Source: Paracoccaceae bacterium
GTDB lineage: Bacteria; Pseudomonadota; Alphaproteobacteria; Rhodobacterales; Rhodobacteraceae
NCBI GenBank assembly: GCA_016765235.1
Contig: JAESQH010000122.1
Location: 1,059 to 11,724 of the forward strand
Direction of reading: 5' to 3'
DNA length: 10,666 bases
Shown here: positions 1 through 7,383 of the stretch, one piece after another
Numbering within the stretch: position 1 is the first letter of the stretch
Layout of the letters: each line of letters opens with the position of its first letter
Translations under genes and position numbers: made by a program
Notes under the pieces: generated by a model
Database searches by the model: none
What the model saw: the letters and a program-made list of their open reading frames with translations, nothing else
What the model was told of the DNA's origin: nothing

Positions 1-1
1 T

Positions 2-502
2 CAAATTCGGGATTACAAATCAGATAAGTACATCGTTTATATACCTAAAGAAAAAGCTCGAAAATTTTGTAATGATACTGATGTGATGATTGGGAGGTAT
101 GGCCCACCATTGTTTCAAATTTTGAGAGGAATTGATGGGGCATATAATGTTGCTTTAATGAAAGCCGCGCCAAATGAATCTCTCATTTCTAAAGATTTTC
201 TGTTCTACTTTCTAAAGAACGGGAAAATCTTGCGGTACATTAACATGGCTTCAAATCGGGCTGCTGGCCAAATTGGGCTTAATAAGGCTACTCTTGAGCC
301 ATACCCGATTTCATTCCCAAGTGTTGAGGAACAACAAGAAATTGTTTTGAAGTTGAAGGGTTTGTATTTAGAAACCCAACGCCTCGAAGCCCTCTACCAG
401 CAGAAAATCGACGCGCTCAATGAACTCAAACAATCGCTGTTGCAAAAGGCGTTTGCGGGGGAGTTGACCGCTGAAGCCCAACCCTTGGAGGCTACCGGAT
501 GA
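2..502 (+). CDS. hsdS: Type I restriction-modification specificity subunit HsdS (C-terminal part, 5' end outside window)
   Basis: This frame is open from base 2, so the gene begins before the window and the ATG at 83 is internal; 166 residues are visible. HsdS selects the DNA sequence that the HsdM/HsdR complex methylates or cuts. The visible part is the second half: the end of the second target-recognition domain (motifs DVMIGRYG, GAYNVALMKA, then GQIGLNKATLEPYPI) followed by the central conserved helix (EEQQEIVLKL, LEALYQQKIDALNELKQSLLQKAFAGEL), which forms the coiled-coil spacer and HsdM contact. These C-terminal motifs are hallmarks of the family. The gene ends in an ATGA overlap with hsdR, so translation is probably coupled. 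Hand counting gives about 38% GC for bases 1-360 but about 55% for 371-502, so the recognition domain and the helix differ in composition. Identification is very safe; the target sequence cannot be predicted. Confidence 0.95.
   Translation, partial: QIRDYKSDKYIVYIPKEKARKFCNDTDVMIGRYGPPLFQILRGIDGAYNVALMKAAPNESLISKDFLFYFLKNGKILRYINMASNRAAGQIGLNKATLEPYPISFPSVEEQQEIVLKLKGLYLETQRLEALYQQKIDALNELKQSLLQKAFAGELTAEAQPLEATG
487..501 (+). promoter_or_regulatory. Ribosome binding site of hsdR with ATGA start-stop overlap
   Basis: GGAGG at 487-491 lies 7 bases before ATG 499-501. The stop codon of hsdS is the TGA at 500-502, so the two genes overlap by four bases. This fixes the hsdR start and suggests coupled translation of the recognition and motor/nuclease subunits. 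Confidence 0.85.
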
Positions 503-2787
503 ACGAAGCCGAAACCCGTGCCGAACTGATTGACCCCGCCCTCAAAGCCGCTGGCTGGGGGGAGGTTGACGGATCACGGGTTCGGCGCGAGGTGATAACG
601 CTGGGCCGCCTGCAAGGCGCAGGCAAACGCACGGGGCAGGACATTGCCGATTATGTGCTGTTCTATCGGGGCCAAAAGCTGGCAGTGATCGAGGCCAAGC
701 GCAAGGGGCTGCCTGACACCGAAGGCGTAGCGCAGGCAAAGAAATACGCGGCAACGCTGCAAACACGATTTACCTACTCCACCAACGGCATTGGCATTTA
801 CCGCATCGACATGGCAACGGGGGAGGAGGGTTATGTTGATCGCTACCCAACTCCGGACGAGCTATGGGATGCCACCTATGCCAAGCCCAACACATGGCGC
901 AACCGTTTCGGGGCCGTTCCGTTTGAAGACAAGGGCGGCCAATGGCAGGCGCGGTATTACCAGCACAACGCCATCAACAAAACGCTGGAGGCAATAGCGG
1001 CAGGCGACAAACGCGTCCTGCTAACGCTGGCCACCGGTACTGGCAAAACCGCGATTGCGTTCCAGTTGGCGTGGAAGCTGTTTCATTCGCGCTGGAACCT
1101 GACAGGCGAGCCAACCCGCCGCCCGCGTATCCTGTTTCTGGCAGACCGCAACATTCTGGCCAATCAAGCGTATAACTCGTTTTCCGCCTTTCCCGAGGAC
1201 GCCCTTGCACGGATCAGCCCGAAGGAAATCCGCAAGCGAGGCCGCGTACCTAAAAACGCCAACGTCTTTTTCACGATCTTCCAGACATTCATGAGCGGCG
1301 ATAAGGGCGAGGAAAACTACGGCGACTATGCCCCCGACTTTTTCGATTTCATCATCATCGACGAATGCCACCGGGGCGGCGCAAACGACGAAGGCAACTG
1401 GCACGGCATTCTGGAATACTTCGCCCCCGCAGTGCAACTTGGCCTGACCGCCACCCCCAAACGCCGCGATAACGTAGACACCTACGCCTATTTCGGCGAT
1501 CCGGTTTACACCTATTCCCTGAAAGAGGGGATCAATGATGGTTACCTAACCCCGTTCAAGGTGCAGCAAATTGCAACTACGCTGGACGAATATGTCTACA
1601 CCTCGGATGACGACGTTCTAGGCGGCGAAGTCGATGAGGCCAAGCGATACACTGAAGGTGATTTCAACCGCGTGATCGAGATCGCCGCGCGTGAAAAGTA
1701 TCGCGTGAACTTGATGATGCAGGCGATAGACCAAAGCCAGAAAACCATCGTGTTTTGCGCCACCCAAGCCCATGCGCTTGCAGTGCGCGATTTGATCAAC
1801 CAGATGAAGATTAGCACCGACCCGAATTATTGCGTTCGGGTAACGGCGGATGATGGCAAGCTGGGCGAGCAATGGCTGGAAGAGTTTCAGGATAACGAAA
1901 AGACGATCCCGACAATCCTGACCACCTCGCAAAAGCTATCAACCGGCGTGGATGCCCGCAATGTGCGCAATATCGTGCTGATGCGGCCCGTTAATTCGAT
2001 GATCGAGTTCAAGCAGATTATTGGGCGAGGAACGCGGCTGTTTGATGGCAAAGACTATTTCACCGTTTATGATTTTGTCAAAGCCTATGAGCATTTTAGT
2101 GACCCTGAGTGGGATGGCGAACCTGTTGAACCGGTGGAGCCAACGCCAAGGGGTGGAAAGGGCGGTGAGGAAGGCAGTGAAACCTCAGGCGGAGGTGAAG
2201 CTGAACCGCCACGTCAAAAATTAAAGATCAAGCTTGCGGATGGCAAAGAGCGCACAATTCAGCACATGACGGCAACAACTTTCTGGAGTCCAGAGGGCCG
2301 CCCAATGTCTGCCACAGAATTTATTGAACGAATGTTTGGCGAGTTGCCAGAGTTGTTTAAGGATGAAGATGAATTACGCGCATTGTGGGGCAACCCTGAA
2401 ACGCGCAACGCACTCCTCGAAAGCCTATCTGAAAAAGGCTACGGCCATGATCAGCTTGATGAGATTAAACGAATGATCAATGCCGAGAAAAGCGACCTGT
2501 TCGATGTGTTGGCATATATTGCATTTGCACTTTCACCGTCCACCCGTGAGGCGCGGGCTATTATTGGAAAACAGAAGATCGTAGGGATGTATGACGATAA
2601 GCTGCAATCCTTCATAGATTTTGTGCTTTCCCAGTACGTCAAAGAGGGCGTCCATGAACTGGATAGCGGCAAGTTGCCGGATTTGCTTGAACTGAAGTAC
2701 AGTGGTATAAGTGACGCCACAGAACATCTAGGAAGTGTGGCTGGAATACGCGACGCTTTCTTGGGGTTTCAACGGCATTTATATTAG
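499..2787 (+). CDS. hsdR: Type I restriction endonuclease subunit R (HsdR, EcoEI type)
   Basis: A 762-residue motor and nuclease subunit, a length usual for the shorter EcoEI-type HsdR proteins. It translocates DNA using ATP and cuts unmethylated DNA when assembled with HsdM and HsdS. Visible in order: N-terminal PD-(D/E)XK nuclease domain (acidic residue D51 in IADYVLF; E65-A-K67 in VIEAKRKG); superfamily 2 helicase core with Walker A (ATGTGKT, 178-184), DEAD-like box DECH (288-291), motif III TAT (317-319), and motif VI QIIGRGTR (506-513); a Gly/Pro/Glu-rich linker at about 541-571; and a helical C-terminal domain (about 575-760) of the kind that docks HsdR on the methylase core. All catalytic motifs look intact, so the enzyme should be active. 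It follows hsdS directly, and hsdM is expected upstream of the window. GC is near 60% in spot counts of the first two thirds and nearer 45-50% after about 2220, which may mark an exchanged C-terminal domain. Confidence 0.95.
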   Translation: MNEAETRAELIDPALKAAGWGEVDGSRVRREVITLGRLQGAGKRTGQDIADYVLFYRGQKLAVIEAKRKGLPDTEGVAQAKKYAATLQTRFTYSTNGIGIYRIDMATGEEGYVDRYPTPDELWDATYAKPNTWRNRFGAVPFEDKGGQWQARYYQHNAINKTLEAIAAGDKRVLLTLATGTGKTAIAFQLAWKLFHSRWNLTGEPTRRPRILFLADRNILANQAYNSFSAFPEDALARISPKEIRKRGRVPKNANVFFTIFQTFMSGDKGEENYGDYAPDFFDFIIIDECHRGGANDEGNWHGILEYFAPAVQLGLTATPKRRDNVDTYAYFGDPVYTYSLKEGINDGYLTPFKVQQIATTLDEYVYTSDDDVLGGEVDEAKRYTEGDFNRVIEIAAREKYRVNLMMQAIDQSQKTIVFCATQAHALAVRDLINQMKISTDPNYCVRVTADDGKLGEQWLEEFQDNEKTIPTILTTSQKLSTGVDARNVRNIVLMRPVNSMIEFKQIIGRGTRLFDGKDYFTVYDFVKAYEHFSDPEWDGEPVEPVEPTPRGGKGGEEGSETSGGGEAEPPRQKLKIKLADGKERTIQHMTATTFWSPEGRPMSATEFIERMFGELPELFKDEDELRALWGNPETRNALLESLSEKGYGHDQLDEIKRMINAEKSDLFDVLAYIAFALSPSTREARAIIGKQKIVGMYDDKLQSFIDFVLSQYVKEGVHELDSGKLPDLLELKYSGISDATEHLGSVAGIRDAFLGFQRHLY

Positions 2788-2852
2788 ATGCTTGGCCGAG
2801 GCACCCAAATTTGGATCGATGCAAGATCAATTAGTGCTTAATAATTGCACTC

Positions 2853-2874
2853 TGGGGGTATCATTGGGGGTATC
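2853..2874 (+). repeat. Near-tandem decamer TGGGGGTATC x2, possible integrase arm-site or island-border remnant
   Basis: TGGGGGTATC occurs at 2853-2862 and again at 2865-2874, separated by AT. The centre-to-centre distance is 12 bases, a little over one helical turn, so a protein dimer or tandem binding sites would lie on about the same DNA face. Short G-rich direct repeats of this style are found next to tyrosine-integrase genes of genomic islands, where they may be arm-type sites. That link is from general recollection and is not demonstrated here, since no integrase gene is adjacent. Confidence 0.5.
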
Positions 2875-2903
2875 CACATAAATCATATTTATTAAAAGTA
2901 AGT

Positions 2904-2917
2904 TAAACAAATGTTTA
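2904..2917. repeat. Short palindrome TAAACA-AA-TGTTTA
   Basis: Six-base perfect arms surround a two-base centre. It is AT-rich, so it is weak as an RNA hairpin and lacks a T-tract. It could be a regulator binding site or a chance event in AT-rich DNA. Confidence 0.4.
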
Positions 2918-2955
2918 GATGGCCAATGTGAGTGTGATCTCGGTACCACTTTGAT

Positions 2956-2972
2956 TTCAATTAATAATTGAA
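2956..2972. repeat. Palindrome TTCAATTA-A-TAATTGAA
   Basis: Eight-base perfect arms surround a single central A, seen directly in the sequence. The lack of GC pairs makes it a poor transcription terminator. Its symmetry would suit a dimeric DNA-binding protein. Ten of its bases (TTAATAATTG) recur at 2838-2847. Confidence 0.5.
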
Positions 2973-3062
2973 GACTGGATATTCAGAGAATCTCATCTTT
3001 TGGCAGTGCTCCTGAGTTAGTCTCAAATGCACTACACGAATTTTCGTTCGCGATAATTGTGA

Positions 3063-4532
3063 TCAGACTACCAAAAACTGCCCCATCATGCCGCTGTCTT
3101 CGTGCCCAAGTATATGACAGTGGTACATATAGGCGATGTCGGGATCGGCGAAATCATCGAATTTTGCGATAATTCGAACTGTTTCATCTTGCTTGACCAG
3201 AACAGTGTCCTTCCATCCGCGCTCATTTTCAGGTGGTAATTCGCCATTTCGGGACAGAATTTGAAACTGTATATCGTGGATATGAAACGGGTGCACCATA
3301 CCTGACGGGTTGGTAAATTCCCAAATTTCAGTGTCCCCTAACTGAACAGTTTGATCAATACGGTTCATGTCCATGCTCTGGCCATTAATAGTCATTTTGA
3401 AACCGATAATGCTGAACTCCAGACTTAGTTTACGAGTTACGTTGGCCTGACTTTCTTGCAGCGGAATAATTGTGGAAAGTCTATCCGGCATCGTAGTAAT
3501 CGCATTTTCAGTCGCAGGTTTGACGTTGATGGTTAGCACGTCAAACGTTTTATTATCCTGCGCATCGGGCATCCAGAATGGAGACAGGCTGGCCACTTCA
3601 CCCGAATAACTGACCAATCGAACTTCTTGGTTTTCCTGACCACTGAAATCAACGAGAATTTCCGCCCGTTCCGCCGGTGCAAGTAGTAATTTTGTCAATG
3701 GCACAGGGCTTTCCAGCGACCCACCGTCGGTTCCGACCTGATAGAATTTGCGATTGTCACTAAATCCGAAATTGTAGATGCGCGCGTTTGAAACGTTGAG
3801 AACTCTAAATCGAACAAATTGCGCTGGCGCCTCGAATATTGGTGTAATCCCACCGTTCACCAACACTTTATCGCCTTTGACGCCTTCGATTTCCCCGCTG
3901 AATCTTAGCGAACCGTCAGTATTAAAACTTCTGTCTTGAACGACTAATGGAATGTCGTCCACGCCGTATTGATTGGGTAAATCCGGTTCATTCCCGGGGT
4001 CCCTAATAATGAACAGTCCTGCGAGGCCGCGATATACTTGCTCTGCTGTATTATGCAGTAAATGCGGATGGTAAAAATAGGTTGACGCTTCGTTCATTAT
4101 TTTGAATTGAGCCGTCCACGTATCCCCGTTTTCAATGACGGAGTAGGGGCCACCGTCCATTCTGGCGGGCAGATGCAACCCGTGCCAGTGCGTCGTTGTG
4201 GATTCACCCAAGTTGTTGGTGACATTAATAACGACGTCGTCGCCTTTGTTCATTACCAGCGCAGGCCCAAGATAGGTTCCGTTATAACCGTATGTCGCGG
4301 TCTCTTTCCCCACCACAAATTGCGAAACGCCTTTCTGCATGGACAGGTTGAAAACAGTTTGTCCGTCGCTTTTTGTTCCGGACAATAAGGGTGGAATAGG
4401 GAGCGGTTTTGAATGTACGACCGCCACTTCCGAGCTTTTATTGTATACTTTAAACGCGCCGAAGCTGCCGCCCAAAAGGGCACCGGCGCCGACCGTATAT
4501 TTTAAAATTTTTCTGCGTGAAATTTTGACCAT
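3063..4532 (-). CDS. Tat-exported multicopper oxidase, CueO/laccase-like
   Basis: A three-cupredoxin-domain oxidase that couples one-electron oxidation of a substrate, plausibly Cu(I) or a phenol, to reduction of O2 to water in the periplasm. In numbering from ATG 4544, the N-terminus has the twin-arginine motif SRRKILKY (9-16) and a hydrophobic stretch to about 30. All four copper motifs are present: HWHG (119-122), HPH (159-161), HPFHIH (418-423) and HCHILGHEDSGM (475-486), giving type 1 Cys476 and axial Met486. C-terminal segments such as GWKDTVLV and HEDSGMM resemble E. coli CueO, but the long Met-rich segment of CueO before the third copper motif is absent. I prefer ATG 4532 (489 residues) because GGGGG precedes it by 5 bases, while ATG 4544 (493 residues) has no ribosome site. 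No copper-responsive regulator or transporter gene is adjacent. GC is about 43% in spot counts, lower than in the genes to its right. Family certain, substrate uncertain. Confidence 0.93.
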   Translation of the reverse strand: MVKISRRKILKYTVGAGALLGGSFGAFKVYNKSSEVAVVHSKPLPIPPLLSGTKSDGQTVFNLSMQKGVSQFVVGKETATYGYNGTYLGPALVMNKGDDVVINVTNNLGESTTTHWHGLHLPARMDGGPYSVIENGDTWTAQFKIMNEASTYFYHPHLLHNTAEQVYRGLAGLFIIRDPGNEPDLPNQYGVDDIPLVVQDRSFNTDGSLRFSGEIEGVKGDKVLVNGGITPIFEAPAQFVRFRVLNVSNARIYNFGFSDNRKFYQVGTDGGSLESPVPLTKLLLAPAERAEILVDFSGQENQEVRLVSYSGEVASLSPFWMPDAQDNKTFDVLTINVKPATENAITTMPDRLSTIIPLQESQANVTRKLSLEFSIIGFKMTINGQSMDMNRIDQTVQLGDTEIWEFTNPSGMVHPFHIHDIQFQILSRNGELPPENERGWKDTVLVKQDETVRIIAKFDDFADPDIAYMYHCHILGHEDSGMMGQFLVV

Positions 4533-4542
4533 GACTTCCCCC
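4533..4542 (-). promoter_or_regulatory. Ribosome binding site deciding the multicopper oxidase start
   Basis: On the minus strand GGGGGAAGTC sits immediately before ATG 4532. The G-run is 5 bases from that codon. The in-frame ATG at 4544 is preceded only by AT-rich sequence, so it is probably not the start used. Confidence 0.55.
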
Positions 4543-4636
4543 ATTTGATTTTATGTTCATAATCTAATCACAAAAAAACGTAATTCCAGATTTCGGGCAG
4601 GTTTAGCATGTCAGTGTTGGGGCTTGGGAGCCGGCA

Positions 4637-5923
4637 TTACAAACCCCAACGATCCGCGATCCGGTGCCAAGTTAACAACGCGGGCATGAACCACGGGTTG
4701 CCGGTATAAAGTGGCTTTGAATCAAAACCCAGGTCATCAAACGCTGTAACGCCCTCAGCGTTCCCTAATATTTTATGACCGAGTTTGTTCCCGAAGTATG
4801 AGGACCGCGCCACGCCAGAACCGCAATATCCCATCGCGTAATACAGCCCCTCGCGCTGACCAATATGGGGCGCGTGATCGAAGGTGTAGGCCACCAGACC
4901 CGACCATACGTTTTCTATCGGTACATCGCGCAACTCTGGATAGATTTCGATCATTGAGGTGCGCAGTTGTGCGGCGTTGCGCGTGGGTTCATCGCGAATT
5001 CCGGTTGCACGGCCGCCGAACAAGATGCGTTTACCGTCGGGCGAGGGGCGGTAATATGCAACCATCCGTCGGCTATCGCCGTAAATTCGGTTCTTGGGCA
5101 TGAAGCGACACATCAAGGTCGGATCAATCGGGGCCGTTGCAATCATCGCGCTTCGCAATGGCAGCACACGCCGCCGCAACCCTGCGAAGGGCCGCGTGGT
5201 ATACCCGTTGGTGCAGATCGCCACATGCGTGGCGCGCGTTTTCCCCTTTGGAGTGGAAATCACATACCCCCAGGCCGCCCGGTCGATATTTTCGACGGGT
5301 GTATGGGGCAGGATTAACGCCCCCGCTTTGTTAACACGCGCCACAAGCCCGTCGTGATACTTTGCGGGATGCAACCCACCGTCGGTGGTGTAGACCACAC
5401 CTCCGAAGAAACGTTGCGATCCGGTTTCGACGGCTTGATCCTTTTGAGGGACCATAAAACCTTCTAATCCGCACGCTTTTTGCAGACTTTCAAGTTGGCG
5501 CTGCATATCGTCGTAATGTTTGGGCCGTAAAGCACCGCGAAACCGTCCGTTGCGTTCAAATCCCGCGGCAATTCCTTCGGTTTTTAAAAAAGTATCGAGG
5601 TAATCCACAAATCCGATACTCTCGCGGATAATATCGTTCGTCCTGTCCAGCCCGTATTTCGCGCGCAGGCCATCAATCCCAAGTTTGTGAAAACTAGGGC
5701 CGATCATGCCGCCGTTACGTGTACTAGCACCCTCGCCAAGCTGGCCGGACTCAAACACGGCCACGGATACGCCCGCACGCGCCACAACCAGCGCAGTGTT
5801 CAGTCCGGTAAAGCCCGCGCCAACAATCGCGACATCAACTGACGCAGGTTGATCCTGAGGCTGTTCAGGCGGGCGGGGTGCATCAAGCCACCAATACGGG
5901 ATGTTGCGGGTTTTCGACAACAT
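4637..5923 (-). CDS. FAD-dependent oxidoreductase (DAO family, OrdL/PuuB-like)
   Basis: A 428-residue flavoenzyme of the D-amino-acid-oxidase fold (DAO family). It is expected to oxidise a secondary or primary amine, or an N-alkyl amino acid, to an imine with release of H2O2; the real substrate cannot be read from the sequence. The N-terminal Rossmann motif VAIVGAGFTG (31-40) ends in the acidic residue E58 that binds the adenosine ribose, followed by GEGASTRNGG (63-72), a flavin-contact motif typical of the gamma-glutamylputrescine oxidoreductase group. The C-terminal FAD-binding segment is about 365-388 (MGYCGSGVARSSYFG). The tail WFMPALLTWHRIADRW is a feature I associate with marine alphaproteobacterial members. 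The start ATG 5923 has GGAGGG four bases upstream. It is soluble with no signal peptide. It stands alone, with no aminotransferase, aldehyde dehydrogenase or transporter beside it, so the pathway is open. GC is clearly higher than in the multicopper oxidase gene. Sarcosine/glycine oxidase-like activity is an alternative. Confidence 0.9.
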   Translation of the reverse strand: MLSKTRNIPYWWLDAPRPPEQPQDQPASVDVAIVGAGFTGLNTALVVARAGVSVAVFESGQLGEGASTRNGGMIGPSFHKLGIDGLRAKYGLDRTNDIIRESIGFVDYLDTFLKTEGIAAGFERNGRFRGALRPKHYDDMQRQLESLQKACGLEGFMVPQKDQAVETGSQRFFGGVVYTTDGGLHPAKYHDGLVARVNKAGALILPHTPVENIDRAAWGYVISTPKGKTRATHVAICTNGYTTRPFAGLRRRVLPLRSAMIATAPIDPTLMCRFMPKNRIYGDSRRMVAYYRPSPDGKRILFGGRATGIRDEPTRNAAQLRTSMIEIYPELRDVPIENVWSGLVAYTFDHAPHIGQREGLYYAMGYCGSGVARSSYFGNKLGHKILGNAEGVTAFDDLGFDSKPLYTGNPWFMPALLTWHRIADRWGL

Positions 5924-5941
5924 GGTGCCCTCCAGTTATCG

Positions 5942-5972
5942 ATATTCCGCCACCCCCGCATACAGTTGTCAA
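5942..5972 (-). promoter_or_regulatory. Possible promoter of the FAD oxidoreductase gene
   Basis: On the minus strand a perfect -35 hexamer TTGACA (5972-5967) is followed after 19 bases by GAATAT (5947-5942). The spacer is longer than ideal and the -10 is weak. It lies in the 77-base gap after the CorC-like gene, so it could give the oxidoreductase its own transcript rather than read-through. Confidence 0.35.
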
Positions 5973-6000
5973 TCGAAATGCACAGTTTCTTCGAGAACCT

Positions 6001-7320
6001 TTAACCTAGGCGGCGAATTCGTATCTTGGCAATACGATTATGCTCGCGGCTTAACACCTCGAAGCGATACCCGTGGAACGAAAATATCTGCCCTTCGGTC
6101 GGGATCGTCTGCGCCTCGTATATTACCAGTCCGGCCACGGTATTGGCCTCCTCGTCCGGCAACGACCAGTCACAGGAACGGTTCACGTCGCGGATTGTCA
6201 TTGACCCGTCCACGATCACTTCGCCGTCGGTCGTACGCTCGACTTCTTCTGCGTCCACGTCGTGTTCGTCAGCAATTTCGCCTACGATTTCCTCAAGTAT
6301 ATCCTCAAGGGTTATCAATCCCTGCAAGGAACCATATTCGTCTACCACCAAAGCAAAATGCGATTTGCGGCGCAAAAACTCCCGCATTTGATCGTCGAGC
6401 GAGGTGGTCTCCGGCACAAAATACGGCTCCATCGCGATGTCCATAATGTCAAACGCTTCAAGGCTTTCCAGCCCTTCTTTCGTGCCGCGCACCATCGCAT
6501 CAACTGTCCGTAACAAGTCCTTGGCGTGCACAACACCGACAATGTTCTCCGGCTCGTCCTTAAACACCGGAATACGGGTATAGGGTGATTGCAAAGCCTG
6601 TGTCAGAATTTCATTCGGATCATCCGCCGCATCAATCATTTCGATGTTGGAACGGTGCAACATAATTTCTTCGACTTCGCGGTTTTTCAGATCGAGCGCA
6701 CCTAGCAAGCGGTCGCGGTCGTCCTTTTGCACACCGCCTTCGGAATGGTGCAAAACAATCGCCTCGGCAATTTCCTGATGGGCCAGAATGCGCGTGTCAG
6801 GGTCGATTTTAACCCCGAGCAGGCGCAAGAAGAAGCGAACCAGCAGGCGCACGATGTTCACGATAGGCGAAAGGACTCGTACAACAATCATAATGATCGG
6901 CGAAACGCTTTTGGCCGCCGACTCAGGATTTGTAATCGCGTAAGTCTTTGGCATCACTTCAGCAAAAATCAATACCAGCAACGTCATAACAATCGTTGTA
7001 ACAGCCACACCGCTGGACCCATAAAGCATGGTAAACAGGCTGGTTGCCAAGGCCGCCGCCAAAATATTCACAAGGTTATTGCCCAACAACACCGCCCCGA
7101 TCAGGCGTTCGTTGTCGTCCATCAGCGCAAGCGCTTTCTGCGCCCCTTTGTTGCCCTTTTTGGCCATTCCATTCAACTTTGCCCGACTCGCGGCCGTCAA
7201 CGCAGTCTCGGACCCCGAGAAAAAGGCAGACAGCAGCAACAGCGCAATAATCGCAACAATCGTGCCCCAAAGCCCAATATCCCAGATAACAATTTCGCCA
7301 GCGGCGGCTTCCATTTGCAT
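6001..7320 (-). CDS. CNNM/CorC-HlyC family membrane protein (DUF21-CBS-CBS-CorC_HlyC)
   Basis: A 439-residue inner-membrane protein of the CNNM/CorC family, members of which export Mg2+ or support divalent-cation resistance; older annotations call it a hemolysin. The DUF21/CNNM transmembrane domain covers about 15-165, with the signature SAFFSGSETALTAAS (31-45), ERLIGAVLLGNN (71-82) and AEVMPKTYA (120-128). Two cytosolic CBS domains follow at about 218-275 and 290-345, including VVDEYGSLQGLITLEDILEE (325-344). The C-terminal CorC_HlyC transporter-associated domain is about 360-437. All parts are present, so the protein should be complete. The ribosome site AAGGAG (minus strand, 7329-7324) is only 3 bases from ATG 7320 but 9 bases from the in-frame ATG at 7314, so the true start may be two codons shorter. 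It is divergent from the metallophosphoesterase-like gene. No riboswitch-like leader is seen, as the gap is only 74 bases. Confidence 0.93.
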   Translation of the reverse strand: MQMEAAAGEIVIWDIGLWGTIVAIIALLLLSAFFSGSETALTAASRAKLNGMAKKGNKGAQKALALMDDNERLIGAVLLGNNLVNILAAALATSLFTMLYGSSGVAVTTIVMTLLVLIFAEVMPKTYAITNPESAAKSVSPIIMIVVRVLSPIVNIVRLLVRFFLRLLGVKIDPDTRILAHQEIAEAIVLHHSEGGVQKDDRDRLLGALDLKNREVEEIMLHRSNIEMIDAADDPNEILTQALQSPYTRIPVFKDEPENIVGVVHAKDLLRTVDAMVRGTKEGLESLEAFDIMDIAMEPYFVPETTSLDDQMREFLRRKSHFALVVDEYGSLQGLITLEDILEEIVGEIADEHDVDAEEVERTTDGEVIVDGSMTIRDVNRSCDWSLPDEEANTVAGLVIYEAQTIPTEGQIFSFHGYRFEVLSREHNRIAKIRIRRLG

Positions 7321-7352
7321 AAGCTCCTTGCAATGCAGGTTTCCAATCTTCA

Positions 7353-7381
7353 GTTATGGGGTGTGTACCGGCCATCTGCAA
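7353..7381 (-). promoter_or_regulatory. Possible promoter of the CorC-like gene in the divergent gap
   Basis: In the 74-base gap between the divergent genes, the minus strand shows TTGCAG (7381-7376), a 17-base spacer, and CATAAC (7358-7353). The match to sigma-70 boxes is moderate and the placement, about 30 bases before the gene, is sensible. No comparable plus-strand promoter for the opposite gene was found by eye. Confidence 0.35.
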
Positions 7382-7383
7382 GC

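Larger units (their letters stand above)
2788..3062. other. Intergenic region between convergent hsdR and multicopper oxidase genes
   Basis: These 275 AT-rich bases separate two genes that converge. No open frame with family resemblance, tRNA-like cloverleaf or GC-rich hairpin followed by a T-run was found by eye. What it does hold is a near-tandem decamer at 2853-2874, a 14-base palindrome at 2904-2917, a 17-base palindrome at 2956-2972, and a 10-base direct repeat (TTAATAATTG at 2838-2847 and 2961-2970). As it lies downstream of both genes, these are unlikely to be ordinary promoters for them. They may be remnants of a mobile-element border. Confidence 0.6.

Noticed and set aside
1021..1437. 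A 138-codon open frame on the minus strand inside hsdR
   Set aside because: It lies fully antisense to the helicase core, whose motifs are intact, and has no ribosome site or family resemblance. It is a by-product of GC-rich codon usage.
2788..3062. A tRNA or integrase attachment gene fragment in the gap after hsdR
   Set aside because: I looked for a T-loop GTTCGA-type box, an acceptor stem and CCA end and found none. Only the short repeats are supportable.
4571..4580. A run of seven A (T on the minus strand) after the FAD oxidoreductase gene as a rho-independent terminator
   Set aside because: The T-tract is present, but no GC-rich stem precedes it on the minus strand, so a terminator is not supported.
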